Assembly: GCF_024346055.1 (NCBI RefSeq)
Contig: NZ_JAGQCH010000025.1
Span: 1-42,681 of the forward strand
Source: Cyanobium sp. Cruz CV13-4-11
GTDB lineage: Bacteria; Cyanobacteriota; Cyanobacteriia; PCC-6307; Cyanobiaceae
Length of the DNA: 42,681 nt
Reading direction: 5' to 3'
Shown here: one piece after another, positions 6,981 to 15,400 of the stretch
How positions within the stretch are numbered: the stretch's first letter is position 1
Layout of the letters: each line of letters starts with the position of its first letter
Notes under the pieces: model-generated
The model's database searches: none
What the model was told of the DNA's origin: nothing
Seen by the model: only the letters and a program-made list of their open reading frames with translations
Position numbers and translations under genes: made by a program

Positions 6981-7325
6981 TCAGCTCAGCCGCAGGATCT
7001 GCCGCGCCTCCTCCACCGAGCGGGCCACACCGGCCAGGCCGCCGCGGCTGCGGATCACCTCCAGGAACTGGCGCTGCTCCGCTGTCGGCCGGCCGCCAGC
7101 GGCCTTGATCTCCAGCGCGCAGAACACCGCCAGCTCAAGGCCCAGGTGCTGCTCCTCGATTCGCAGCTGGCGCAGGCCGATCAGATCGCTGCTGCCCTTG
7201 CACAACCCATAGGTCACCAGCCGGCCGCGCTCATCACGCAGGGCACCGACGTTGTTGCGCCACAGCCGCACCGGGCCCACCCCCAGCTCCAGGCGGATCT
7301 GCTGCTGGATCGCCTGCTCGCTCAT
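6981..7325 (-). CDS. VRR-NUC domain nuclease
   Basis: 114 aa, the size of phage stand-alone VRR-NUC proteins. The motifs are complete: GSSDLIG (D47), ALEIK (E72, K74) and the GRPTAEQRQFLEVI helix with Q84. This PD-(D/E)XK variant acts on branched or flap DNA, often next to phage helicases. ATG 7325 is chosen because it overlaps the helicase stop as ATGA; an ATG five codons upstream lies inside the helicase gene. It likely forms a replication/recombination unit with the helicase it is coupled to. Confidence 0.9.
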   Translation of the reverse strand: MSEQAIQQQIRLELGVGPVRLWRNNVGALRDERGRLVTYGLCKGSSDLIGLRQLRIEEQHLGLELAVFCALEIKAAGGRPTAEQRQFLEVIRSRGGLAGVARSVEEARQILRLS

Positions 7326-8728
7326 GCCACCCGGCTCCAATGGCCCTTCGTCTGGCGGGCGGCGAGCACGTGCCGGGCCCAGCCGCGCGGGTTTTTCATG
7401 CCGCGGCGCTGGCCCAGGGCGATCAGCTCCTCCATCGAATGGGCCTCACCCTGCTCCTGCTTGCGCCGCACCTTCAGCTGCTCCTGACTCACCTCCTGCA
7501 GCGAGCCGGCCACCACCGCCGGCTTCTTGCGCTGCGGCCGGAACAGGTGGCCGCATTCCGGGCAGGCGCTCACCCGCCGGGTGGTGGTGCAGAAGCACTG
7601 GGGGCAGACCTTGATGGCAGCCGCCGCCTGGCGCTCGCGCCGCTGGCTGCCCTGCAGCGTCCAGTGCCGCTCCTCGAGGTGATGGCCCAGGCGCTCCAGA
7701 TTGCCGACGTGATCGAGGATCACTGCCTCCTTGCCCGCCTGGGGCCGCAGACAGCGGCCGATCATCTGCAGGTGCAGGGCTTCGCTCTGGGTGGGGCGCA
7801 GCAGGATGCAGCCCCCCACCGACGGCACATCCACCCCCTCGCCGATCAGGGAGCAGGAGGTGAGCACCCGCAAGGCGCCGCTGCCCAGCTCCTCCAGCAG
7901 CTGCCGGCGCGTGCTGCTGTCCTGGCTGCCGTCGATGCTCGCCGCCCGGATTCCCCGGTCGCTGAATGCCTCCGCAACGGCCTGGGCATGGGCGATGGAG
8001 CAGCAGAACGCAATCGCCGTGCGGCCCGAGAGATGGCGCTCGTAGTGGCTGACTGCATCGCCCAGAATGCGGCTGCCGCCGAGGGCACCGGCGGCCTGGC
8101 GCAGATCGAAATCGCCCATCCGGCGCCGCAGGCCCTGTGCTGAGAAGCCGATCGGTGGCGCATAGACCCGGGCAGGGGCCAGGTAGCCGTTGTCCGTCAG
8201 CCAGGCCGGCGATGGGCCGTGCACCATGGTCGAGAACCAGGCGCCGAGTGATCGACCATCGCTGCGGCATGGAGTCGCGGTGACGCCGAGAACCTTGGCA
8301 CCGCTGAAATGCTCCAGCGCCTTGGCCCAGGTGCCTGCACTGGCGTGATGGCATTCATCGACCACCAGCAGCTGGAAGTGCTCCGGCTTGAGCATGTCCA
8401 GCCGACGGGCCAGGGTGGCGACCGAGGCCACCTGCACCGGCGCCCGCAGGTTCATGGAGCGGCCCGACGCGATCAGGCCGTGCTCAACGCTCAATGCCGC
8501 CAGGGAGCGGGAGGCCTGCTCCAGCAACTCGACCCGGTGCACCAGCACCGCAATCCGGTTGCCCCGTGCTGCCGCCTGCTGGGCGATGTGGCTGAACACC
8601 ACGGTCTTGCCGCCGCCGGTGGGCAGCACAAACAGCACGGATCGGTGGCCGGCCATGAAGGCCAGCCGCAGTTGATCGACGGCGTTCTGCTGGTAAGGGC
8701 GCAGGGAGAGAGCCACGAGCGCCAGCAA
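7322..8728 (-). CDS. SF2 DEAD/DEAH-box helicase with C-terminal zinc ribbon
   Basis: About 468 aa. Motif I PTGGGKT (36-42), motif II DECH (125-128), motif III TATP (151-154) and motif VI QMIGRCLRP (322-330) are all intact, so it should be an active ATP-dependent nucleic-acid translocase of the RecQ/Ssl2-like SF2 type. A four-cysteine knuckle follows (C376, C379, C390, C393). There is no ATG: the start is TTG 8728 or GTG 8716. With the TACAAT -10 at 8738-8743 the transcript would be nearly leaderless. It is translationally coupled to the VRR-NUC gene. Confidence 0.9.
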   Translation of the reverse strand: MLALVALSLRPYQQNAVDQLRLAFMAGHRSVLFVLPTGGGKTVVFSHIAQQAAARGNRIAVLVHRVELLEQASRSLAALSVEHGLIASGRSMNLRAPVQVASVATLARRLDMLKPEHFQLLVVDECHHASAGTWAKALEHFSGAKVLGVTATPCRSDGRSLGAWFSTMVHGPSPAWLTDNGYLAPARVYAPPIGFSAQGLRRRMGDFDLRQAAGALGGSRILGDAVSHYERHLSGRTAIAFCCSIAHAQAVAEAFSDRGIRAASIDGSQDSSTRRQLLEELGSGALRVLTSCSLIGEGVDVPSVGGCILLRPTQSEALHLQMIGRCLRPQAGKEAVILDHVGNLERLGHHLEERHWTLQGSQRRERQAAAAIKVCPQCFCTTTRRVSACPECGHLFRPQRKKPAVVAGSLQEVSQEQLKVRRKQEQGEAHSMEELIALGQRRGMKNPRGWARHVLAARQTKGHWSRVA

Positions 8729-8737
8729 CTGTTGGGC

Positions 8738-8771
8738 ATTGTAGCTCTCGGGAGCGCGAGAGCTACGCTCC
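8738..8771. promoter_or_regulatory. Divergent promoter region with nested palindromes
   Basis: GTAGCTCTCG (8741-8750) and CGAGAGCTAC (8757-8766) form a perfect 10-bp inverted repeat. A second one, GGAGCG (8751-8756) / CGCTCC (8766-8771), overlaps it, so the two foldings exclude each other. The left arm overlaps TACAAT (minus strand, 8738-8743) and the right arm overlaps TACGCT (plus strand, 8764-8769), both TANNNT -10 candidates. A dimeric repressor here would control both the helicase and the RHH/primase genes; the RHH product at 8791 is the natural candidate. Confidence 0.65.
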
Positions 8772-8790
8772 GATCAGTCGCTCTCTCCCC

Positions 8791-9039
8791 ATGAAGCGCG
8801 TCCAGCTCCAGCTCCCGGATTCCGTCGTCGCCTGGGTCGATGCCCAGGCCGATGGCATGGAAAGTCGTGCCGCCTATCTGCGCCGCACGATCGTCGCCCT
8901 GATGAAGTCCGATCTGCAGCGGCGGGCCATTGCTCAGCGCCAGATGGCCTCGCAAGCACCAGCGCCGACACAACCCCTGCCGCAGGCCCAATTCCAAGCC
9001 GTTCACCCCGCCAGCAACGAGCCATGGGCGTCTCTGTGA
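8791..9039 (+). CDS. Ribbon-helix-helix DNA-binding protein
   Basis: 82 aa. Residues 1-42 match the RHH pattern: strand KRVQLQLPDSVVAWVDAQA, then MESRAAYLRRTIVALMKSD. The Gln/Pro-rich tail is probably disordered. The gene follows the nested palindromes at 8738-8771 and overlaps the next start as TGATG (9037-9041), so it is first in the replication transcript. RHH dimers bind palindromes, making autoregulation and control of the divergent helicase gene likely (inference from position). Confidence 0.8.
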   Translation: MKRVQLQLPDSVVAWVDAQADGMESRAAYLRRTIVALMKSDLQRRAIAQRQMASQAPAPTQPLPQAQFQAVHPASNEPWASL

Positions 9040-11834
9040 TGCAGATCGCCGAGGGCCAGTGGCCCCGGCTGCTGATCGAACTCGCAGGCCTAAGCCCGCA
9101 GCAGCTCGAGAACCGGCATCAGCCCTGCCCCGCCTGCGGTGGCACCGATCGCTACCGCTGGGACCGCGATGACGGCCCCGGCGGTTGGTACTGCAACCAG
9201 TGCGGCGGCAAGGACCACACCGGTGGTGGCGGCGACGGTATGGACCTTCTGATTCGGCTCACCGGCTGGGAGTTCGGCGAGGCGGCACGACGCATCGAGG
9301 CCCATCTGGGTCTTCCGGGTTCCCGGAACGGCAGCTGGCGCCACGGCGCTCCGATGCTCCGGATCCCGCGGCCGCCACTCCGACCTGGTGGTTCAGGGAG
9401 CGGCAACGGTCATGGGACTCCCCCCAGGGCCTCACTGCCGTCAACTGCCCCTGCCAAGCGGCCTGCGCGCATCCCCGACGAGCCGCCGCCGGATGCCCCG
9501 ATGCCAGAGCTCGGCCGGGCTGTGGGCCAGTGGTGTTACCGCGATGGCGAGGGGAAGACCCTGTTCTGGATCCAGCGGCTCGAAACCAGCAGCGGCGGCA
9601 AGCGGCGCAAGGTGTTCGTGCACCGCACCTGGCTGGACGGGCGCTGGCATTTCCCCTCGCGCCGCGATCCCTACAGCTCGGAGTGGCCGGCAGCGCGGCC
9701 TCTCTACCGCTTACCGGAGCTGCAGCAACGGCCCCGGTCACCGGTGCTGGTGGTGGAGGGCGAGAAGACCGCCGATGCGGCGGCCGCTCTGCTGCCCGAT
9801 CACGTGGTGGTGAGCTGGTGCAACGGCAGCCGTGCCCTTCACACCGCCGACTGGCAGCCCCTGGCAGGCCGGCGCGTCACCCTGTGGCCCGACGCCGATG
9901 CCGCCGGCCGCAGCGCCATGGCTGCCCTCTCGGGATTGCTACTGCCCCTGGTCGACGCCCTGTTCGTGGTGTTGCCACCTGAGCCGACCGCAGATCCCGA
10001 TGGCTCCGAGCACCCTGCCCTTCCGGAGGGGTGGGATCTGGCGGATGCGGACTGGACGCCTCAGCAGACCCTCGCATTCCTGGAGGCCCACAGCCGGCCG
10101 GTGCAGCACGAGGAGCCGAACCCTCTGCTGCCCTCTCCCGAGAGCGCAGCAGAGGCCGCCGCTGAGGGCTCTGAGTGGCCTGCTGCGGGCCCTGAGGCAC
10201 CCGCGCCCGCAGCACCCTGGCCCCGCCCCTGCCGGGGCCCTTCCATGGACGCTGGCAGGAGCAACCAGCAGCGGCGCCCGGCGCGACCAGGCCATCGGCC
10301 TGCACACATCCGGGCGTCTGTGCCCGGCAAGTCCGCAGCTTCTGGCCGAGAGCCCTTCTCCTGCCTCGGTTACGACAGCGATGGCTACTACTACCAGCCC
10401 TCCTCCACGGGCCAGGTGCTGCGGCTGGCCGCCTCTTCCCACGGCGGCATGAACCTCTGCCGGCTGGCGCCTGTCGCCTACTGGGAGGCCCTCTTTCCCT
10501 CCCGCACAGGCGTCAACTGGACGGCCGCCGCCTCCGATCTGTTCTCCCGCCAGGCCGCGGTGGGGATGTTCGAACCTGATCGCCTGCGCGGGCGCGGCAC
10601 CTGGTGGGACCGCGGCCGCTGCGTGCTCCACCTCGGCGATCGCCTGGTTGTCGACGGCGTGACCCAGGCCATCACCGACCCGCTGGAGAGCGCCTTCCGC
10701 TACCAGCGCGGTGCCGCCCTGATCGGCCCGGGTGAGGCCACACCACTCAGCGATGAGGAGGCCTTGACGGTGCTGACCATGGCCGATCGCTTCTGGTGGG
10801 ATGTGCCCGCTTCTGCCCTGCTCATGGCCGGCTGGCTGGCGCTGGCGCCGATCTGCGGCGCCCTGCGCTGGCGGCCCCACATCTGGCTCACCGCGGCGGC
10901 CGGCTCCGGAAAGACCACCCTGCTCGAGCGCTTTGTCGGCGTTCTGCTCGGCGACATGAGCCTGCAGGTGGTTGGCAGCAGCACTGAGGCCGGGATCCGC
11001 CAGTCGCTGCGCAGCGATGCCCTGCCCGTTGTGCTCGATGAGGCCGAGTGCAACGAGAAGCTCGACCAGCAGCGCATTCAGGCGATCCTCGCCCTCACCC
11101 GCGTCGCGAGCTCCGAATCCCACGCCTCCACCGTCAAGGGCTCACCCGGCGGGGATGTGGCGCGCTTTCAGGTGCGCTCGATGTTCCTGCTCGCCTCGAT
11201 CGCCATCGGCCTCAAGCAGGGAGCAGACCGGCGCCGTTTTGCCCAGCTCACCCTGCGCAACCCCGCCGAGATGCCCCAGCAGGAGCGCGATGCCCATTGG
11301 CAGGCGCTGGATCGGGATCTCGACGCACTGATCACGCCCGCCTACGCGGAGCGGCTGTTGGCCCGCACCATCTCGCTGATCCCGGTGATCCGCCAGGCTG
11401 TGTTGGTGTTCAGCCGCGTCGCGACGCAGCACTTTGATTCCCAAGCGCTCGGGGATCAGTACGGCACCCTGCTGGCTGGAGCCTGGAGCCTGCAGTCATC
11501 CCTCGTTCCCACCCAGGAGCAGGCGCAGTCGCTGATCGATGGCACCGATTGGAGCAGCTACCGCCAGGCCACCGAACTGGCCGATGAACGGCGCTGCCTC
11601 AACCGCATCCTGCAGTACCAGCTGCGGGTGGAAACCGAGGACCGGGTGCTGACCCGCACCGTGCTGGAGCTGGTGGAGATCGCGGCCGCCACAGTGCATT
11701 CCCCGATCGAGCTGATCAATCCCAAAGAGGCCGCCAATGTGCTCAACCGGCATGGCCTACGTGTGAGGGGGCAGGAGCTGCTGATCAGCAACTGCGCCGA
11801 GGGCCTCGCCCGCATCCTTGAGGAGACGGCCTAG
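9039..11834 (+). CDS. Phage primase-helicase (zinc finger, Toprim, AAA-type helicase)
   Basis: 931 aa from ATG 9039 (TGATG coupling; ATG 9024 would overlap the RHH gene more). Domains in order: Zn ribbon C30/C33...C52/C55 with the GGTDRYRW signature of T7 gp4/P4-type primases; Toprim with VVEGEKT (E240) and LWPDADAAG (D285, D287); a Pro/Ala linker of about 90 residues; and a helicase domain with Walker A AAGSGKTT (about 620-628) and Walker B PVVLDEAE (about 663-670). It should prime and unwind at the element's origin. It is a complete fusion, sufficient with host polymerase for autonomous replication. Confidence 0.93.
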   Translation: MQIAEGQWPRLLIELAGLSPQQLENRHQPCPACGGTDRYRWDRDDGPGGWYCNQCGGKDHTGGGGDGMDLLIRLTGWEFGEAARRIEAHLGLPGSRNGSWRHGAPMLRIPRPPLRPGGSGSGNGHGTPPRASLPSTAPAKRPARIPDEPPPDAPMPELGRAVGQWCYRDGEGKTLFWIQRLETSSGGKRRKVFVHRTWLDGRWHFPSRRDPYSSEWPAARPLYRLPELQQRPRSPVLVVEGEKTADAAAALLPDHVVVSWCNGSRALHTADWQPLAGRRVTLWPDADAAGRSAMAALSGLLLPLVDALFVVLPPEPTADPDGSEHPALPEGWDLADADWTPQQTLAFLEAHSRPVQHEEPNPLLPSPESAAEAAAEGSEWPAAGPEAPAPAAPWPRPCRGPSMDAGRSNQQRRPARPGHRPAHIRASVPGKSAASGREPFSCLGYDSDGYYYQPSSTGQVLRLAASSHGGMNLCRLAPVAYWEALFPSRTGVNWTAAASDLFSRQAAVGMFEPDRLRGRGTWWDRGRCVLHLGDRLVVDGVTQAITDPLESAFRYQRGAALIGPGEATPLSDEEALTVLTMADRFWWDVPASALLMAGWLALAPICGALRWRPHIWLTAAAGSGKTTLLERFVGVLLGDMSLQVVGSSTEAGIRQSLRSDALPVVLDEAECNEKLDQQRIQAILALTRVASSESHASTVKGSPGGDVARFQVRSMFLLASIAIGLKQGADRRRFAQLTLRNPAEMPQQERDAHWQALDRDLDALITPAYAERLLARTISLIPVIRQAVLVFSRVATQHFDSQALGDQYGTLLAGAWSLQSSLVPTQEQAQSLIDGTDWSSYRQATELADERRCLNRILQYQLRVETEDRVLTRTVLELVEIAAATVHSPIELINPKEAANVLNRHGLRVRGQELLISNCAEGLARILEETA

Positions 11835-11986
11835 GGCAACAGCTGGGCGACGATCTTGCTGCGACTCCCCGGGGCAAGCCGTTGCGGACCGGTGCATTTC
11901 AGCGGCATCGGCTCCACCCGCGCTGTCGGGCTGCCCCTGGGGACACTGGAGGCGGGGGAGCGGTAGGCACTTGCCGTCCTGCCAGA

Positions 11987-12038
11987 GGCTGTAAGGGCGA
12001 AACCCTGATTTCGCAAGGGATCTGTCGCTCTTACAGCC
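11987..12038. promoter_or_regulatory. 52-nt hairpin with 14-bp stem
   Basis: The arms GGCTGTAAGGGCGA (11987-12000) and TCGCTCTTACAGCC (12025-12038) pair over 14 bp with a single G-T. Inside, CCCT (12003-12006) can pair with AGGG (12016-12019). No T-run follows, so it is not a simple terminator. It could be an origin hairpin, a structured RNA or an attenuator. Confidence 0.7.
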
Positions 12039-12068
12039 AGACAGGGCTCCCGAGACCCCTCCATAGAC

Positions 12069-12126
12069 ACTTAAAGGCCTCTCTATCTATAAATATATTT
12101 ATGTATAAATAAGTATTATAGTAGTG
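12069..12126. promoter_or_regulatory. AT-rich block with palindrome, candidate unwinding element or promoter
   Basis: The most AT-rich stretch of the phage module. It includes the perfect palindrome ATAAATATATTTAT (12089-12102) and two TATAAATA copies (12088-12095, 12104-12111). In such GC-rich DNA this would melt easily; it could serve as a DNA unwinding element or supply -10 sequences. Confidence 0.55.
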
Positions 12127-12166
12127 GGAGGCTCTTCAAAGCCTTTGCCTGGCTGGGATCCTGGGT

Positions 12167-12194
12167 CTGACGCCATCCGTCAGGCGAGCGTCAG
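12167..12194. promoter_or_regulatory. Three CTGACG/CGTCAG half-sites, putative late operator
   Basis: CTGACG (12167-12172), CGTCAG (12178-12183) and CGTCAG (12189-12194). The first pairs with either of the others (6-bp or 7-bp arms), giving overlapping inverted repeats 11 bp apart, about one helical turn. It lies about 180 bp upstream of the small terminase gene. Confidence 0.5.
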
Positions 12195-12375
12195 AACGTC
12201 GTTTGCTTCTCATGCACCTGGGCGGGGCAGTCGTTGTCCTGGCCGACGCCATTGCCGCAGAACAAGCTGCGGGCATGCAAAGCCTTGAACGCTCGACTGG
12301 GCTACGCTCTCGGGAGTCCTGAATGACTGGGTCGTGGTGTGGCCTGGCTGTTGATCTGCTGAGGACCCGCTGCCC

Positions 12376-12927
12376 TTGGTCGCACGTTCCGCCACCGCTG
12401 CCGCTCGTCGGAAGTCCCAGGCGCCCCAGCCAGCGCCGCTGGATCCGGTTGAGGAGCTGCGCTCTGCAGCCAGCGGTGAGGACGACAACGGTCAGCCGAT
12501 CTACGAACCCACCGATCCGGCCAGGCCGATCGGCCATGCCAATCCACCCCGCCGTGCCAAGGGGAAGAAGGCCCAACCGCCGCCACGCCCCTCAAGGCTG
12601 GAGGTGGAGCGCCGCATCGCCGAGTCCCAGCTATGGATCGCGCAGCGGATTCCGTTGGTGCTGATCTTCGAAAAAGCTCGTGAAAGCTGGGGGGTGAACA
12701 ACACGCAGACCATCAACCGCTACCTCAACCTCGCTCGCGAGCGGATGGTGGAGGAGCTGATCTCGGACCGGCGCCGCCACCAGGCCGAGCAGATCTTTGC
12801 CATCAACGAGTGCGCCCGTCGGGCGATGGACGCCGAGCAGTTTTCCGCTGCGGTCGGCGCCTTCCGGGTGATCGCCGAGATCGGCGGGCTGCTTCGGGCA
12901 CCGATCAAGGCCCCCGAGCCCCGCTGA
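12376..12927 (+). CDS. Probable terminase small subunit
   Basis: 183 aa. A disordered Pro/Arg/Ala-rich N-terminus (1-70) precedes an HTH-like helical part, IFEKARESWGVNNTQTINRY then LNLARERMVEELISDRR, and a helical C-terminus with an AAVGAFRVIAEIGGLLRAP ending typical of small terminases that bind pac/cos DNA. No ATG is available upstream of the conserved part; TTG 12376 has GAGGA about 10 nt before it and an in-frame stop at 12352. The large terminase starts 5 bp after its stop. The assignment rests on context plus pattern. Confidence 0.7.
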   Translation: MVARSATAAARRKSQAPQPAPLDPVEELRSAASGEDDNGQPIYEPTDPARPIGHANPPRRAKGKKAQPPPRPSRLEVERRIAESQLWIAQRIPLVLIFEKARESWGVNNTQTINRYLNLARERMVEELISDRRRHQAEQIFAINECARRAMDAEQFSAAVGAFRVIAEIGGLLRAPIKAPEPR

Positions 12928-12931
12928 GGCC

Positions 12932-14698
12932 ATGCCAACCGCCACCAGCCTCATCGATGCCTCCTCTCGCACTCGGGAGCCCCTGCAGGCCAGCACGAGC
13001 TCCTCTGGTGCTCCCACAGGCGGCTCAGGAGGTCACGGGGGCTTCTGCGGTCTACTGCTCGACCCCGCTGCCGATCCCTGGGGCGACGCCGGCTTGCTCG
13101 GCTTCCCCACGGGGGACGACGACACGCCCCCGCCAGTCCCCCAGTCCTTGCGGGACTTCATCGCCGCCGCCTACCCCCGCTACGGCTTCCATCGCTGGGC
13201 GGAGCTGCTGATCGAGCGGCTGCAGGCCGTCGCTGATGGGGAACTGAGCCGCCTGATCGTCACCTGTCCGCCGCGGCTGGGGAAATCGCTGCTGATCTCC
13301 AAGCTCTTCCCGGCGTACTTCATCCAGCGCCACCCGCAGCTGTTCTGCGCCATCGCCTCCTACTCGGCCGAGCTGGCCTACGCCCACAGCCGCGAGGCCC
13401 GCCACTACTACCGCCTCACCGGCAACCCGCTCTCCAAGGATTCGGCGGCCGTGGGGAACTGGCTCACCCCAGAGCGGGGCGGTTGCATTGCAGCGGGGGT
13501 GAATGGACCGTTCACGGGCAAGGGCTACAGCCTGGGGATCATCGACGACCCGTACAAGGGCCCAGGTGATGCCTCCTCGCGGGTGATCCGCGAGCGGCTG
13601 ATCGACTGGCTGCGCAGCGTCTGGCTGACCCGGGCCGAACCTGCGGAGGTGGCGGATGAGGCCGGCACGATCCAGCGGAACCTGTCGGCGCAGGTGATCG
13701 TGCTGACCCGCTGGGACCACCAGGACGTGGTGGCCTGGCTGCTGGAGCAGGAGCTGGGGGAGGCGCCGCAGCACTGGCATGTGCTCGATCTGCCGGCGAT
13801 CGCGGAGCCGATCAAGGATCGCCCCCGCTTCCCGGCCACCTGCACGCTGGTGCCCGACTGGCGCCAGCCAGGCGAGGCGCTGTGCCCGGAACGGTTCCCA
13901 CTGCCGGAACTGCTCAAGATCCGGACCCGGCTGGGCAGCTACTGGTGGAATGCCCTTTATCAGCAGCGACCGAGCCCAGCGGAAGGGCTGCTGTTCCGCA
14001 AGGGTTGGATCCAGCCGCCGCTGCCCGGCGTCCCTGGTCGCCCCAAGCGGTACGCGCCGCTTGTGCTGAGCTGTGACCTGAGCTTCAAGGACGGCAAGGA
14101 CAACGACCCCTGCGGCTTCTGCCTGCTGGGCCTGCTGGAGCCGGAGCGCAGCCCGCTGCAAGAAGCGCGCCGCCAGGGGTTGGTGCTGGCCACCAATGCT
14201 GGCCTCGCCCATCGCTCTGGTCAGCACGCCGCTGAGGGGGCGAATGCCCCCGATCCCTGGGCGGAGCTGCAGATCGAGGTGCTCTGGGCGCACCGGCAGA
14301 AGCTGGATCTGCCGGGCGTGATCCGCTTCCTGCTGGCCTCGCTCGGTTCACTGGAGCGGCAGGGCCTCAGGCCCGATGCGGTCCTGATCGAAGACGCCGC
14401 CAATGGCCCGGCGGTGTGCCAGCTGCTGCGGCGCCAGGTGCCGGGCCTGATCGCGATCCCTCCGAAGGGCAGCAAGGCCTCCCGCGCCCATGCCGTGGCT
14501 CCGCTAGTGGAGGCGGGCCAGGTGCGCTTCCACCCCCGCTCTGATTCCCTGGTCGAGGAGATGCTCGCGTTCTCGCCCCGCGGCGGCATTGACGACCAGG
14601 TGGATGCCTTCTGCCAGGGGGTGCTGTGGATCGAGCAGCGCTACTGGCGCGGCCGTGGCAGCAGCCAGGCGCCGGTGCCGATGGTGTTCTCCCGCTGA
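12932..14698 (+). CDS. Terminase large subunit (ATPase and nuclease)
   Basis: 588 aa, the normal size. The ATPase half has PPRLGKS (113-119, Walker A) and LGIIDDP (Walker B, D205-D206). The RNase H-like nuclease half has CDLSFKDG (about 380), LIEDAANG (about 485) and DDQVDAF (about 553), the three acidic clusters that cut concatemers. All motor and nuclease residues seem present, so packaging should be functional. The first about 70 residues are low complexity. It is followed 3 bp later by the sigma-like gene. This is the strongest single proof of a head-packaging element. Confidence 0.95.
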   Translation: MPTATSLIDASSRTREPLQASTSSSGAPTGGSGGHGGFCGLLLDPAADPWGDAGLLGFPTGDDDTPPPVPQSLRDFIAAAYPRYGFHRWAELLIERLQAVADGELSRLIVTCPPRLGKSLLISKLFPAYFIQRHPQLFCAIASYSAELAYAHSREARHYYRLTGNPLSKDSAAVGNWLTPERGGCIAAGVNGPFTGKGYSLGIIDDPYKGPGDASSRVIRERLIDWLRSVWLTRAEPAEVADEAGTIQRNLSAQVIVLTRWDHQDVVAWLLEQELGEAPQHWHVLDLPAIAEPIKDRPRFPATCTLVPDWRQPGEALCPERFPLPELLKIRTRLGSYWWNALYQQRPSPAEGLLFRKGWIQPPLPGVPGRPKRYAPLVLSCDLSFKDGKDNDPCGFCLLGLLEPERSPLQEARRQGLVLATNAGLAHRSGQHAAEGANAPDPWAELQIEVLWAHRQKLDLPGVIRFLLASLGSLERQGLRPDAVLIEDAANGPAVCQLLRRQVPGLIAIPPKGSKASRAHAVAPLVEAGQVRFHPRSDSLVEEMLAFSPRGGIDDQVDAFCQGVLWIEQRYWRGRGSSQAPVPMVFSR

Positions 14699-14701
14699 AC
14701 C

Positions 14702-15325
14702 ATGACCACCACCCTGCAACGGCAAGCAAGGTTCCACGGCGATCTGCTGGTGGGGGGCGAGCAGCAAGCCCAGCTGCTGCTGCCCCTCTGGCACCGCCCC
14801 ACGTCACCCAGGCGGCGGAGGCCACGGCCAGAGATCAACAGCGCTGTGCAGCTGGTGCTGGCCTTCCCGCCACCACCCAGGGTGCTGCGCCGCCGGCGCC
14901 AGCGGCCCCGACATTGCCACAGCGCCGCCAATGAGCTGGCGATGCAGCACCTGGACATCGCCGACAAGGTGGCCGCCAACCTCTCACGTCGTACCGGCCA
15001 TCCGATTGAGGATCTGCGCCAGATCGCGATGATGGGCATCATCGAGGCCTCTCGTCGCTATTCGCCTGAGCGCGGTCCGTTCCGGCCTTATGCCCGCACC
15101 TACGCCAATGGCGAGGTCTATCACTTCTTGAGGGATAAGGGCTTTCTGATTAAGGTGCCGGCTTCCTGGCGTGAACTGCATGCGCGGGGGCAGAAGCTGC
15201 TCAGGTTGGGGCAGGCAGCGGGTGAGGTCCCAGAGCGACTTGGGGTCAGTTCGGAGCGGTGGCGGGAGATTGTGGAGGCCTGCAGTCAGCGGGTGGTGGC
15301 GATGGAGGTTGTGGAATTGGATTGA
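14702..15325 (+). CDS. Sigma-70-like factor with regions 2-3 but no region 4
   Basis: 207 aa. Residues about 80-160 form a sigma region 2: NELAMQHLDIADKVAANL, DLRQIAMMGIIEASRRYSPE, FRPYARTYANGEVYHFLRDK, followed by a region-3-like ERLGVSSERWREIVEAC. The protein stops at VVAMEVVELD, where region 4 (the -35 binder) would begin. The first 75 residues are Arg/Pro-rich. It is co-transcribed with the terminase genes, so it may direct late transcription or act as an anti-host factor. Whether the missing region 4 is native or caused by the adjacent cargo insertion is open. Confidence 0.8.
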   Translation: MTTTLQRQARFHGDLLVGGEQQAQLLLPLWHRPTSPRRRRPRPEINSAVQLVLAFPPPPRVLRRRRQRPRHCHSAANELAMQHLDIADKVAANLSRRTGHPIEDLRQIAMMGIIEASRRYSPERGPFRPYARTYANGEVYHFLRDKGFLIKVPASWRELHARGQKLLRLGQAAGEVPERLGVSSERWREIVEACSQRVVAMEVVELD

Positions 15326-15400
15326 AGCTCATCATCACCCTCTACCAGAAGACATGGCAATCATGAAGAACCTATGGGCCGAATCGGGTGAATGATGTTG

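Larger units (their letters stand above)
11835..12375. other. 540-bp non-coding control region between early and late genes
   Basis: No convincing gene. It holds a long hairpin (11987-12038), an AT-rich block (12069-12126) and inverted CTGACG/CGTCAG half-sites (12167-12194). Near the right end GGGCTACGCTCTC (about 12300-12312) resembles the TACGCT element ahead of the RHH gene. The layout fits a replication origin and/or the late promoter. Confidence 0.6.

Noticed and set aside
6876-7487. Plus-strand frame encoding a His-Asn/His-Gly repeat, resembling a metal-binding protein
   Set aside because: The His-rich part is only the translated hexamer array, and the rest is antisense to the intact VRR-NUC and helicase genes.
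9939-11123. 394-codon minus-strand frame within the primase-helicase region
   Set aside because: Antisense to clear Toprim and Walker motifs; compositional artefact.
11831-12070. 79-codon minus-strand frame ending RLAPGSRSKIVAQLLP, with coding-like codons in its last third
   Set aside because: It overlaps the long hairpin and the primase-helicase stop, and the N-terminal two-thirds are poor; perhaps a gene remnant, not enough to annotate.
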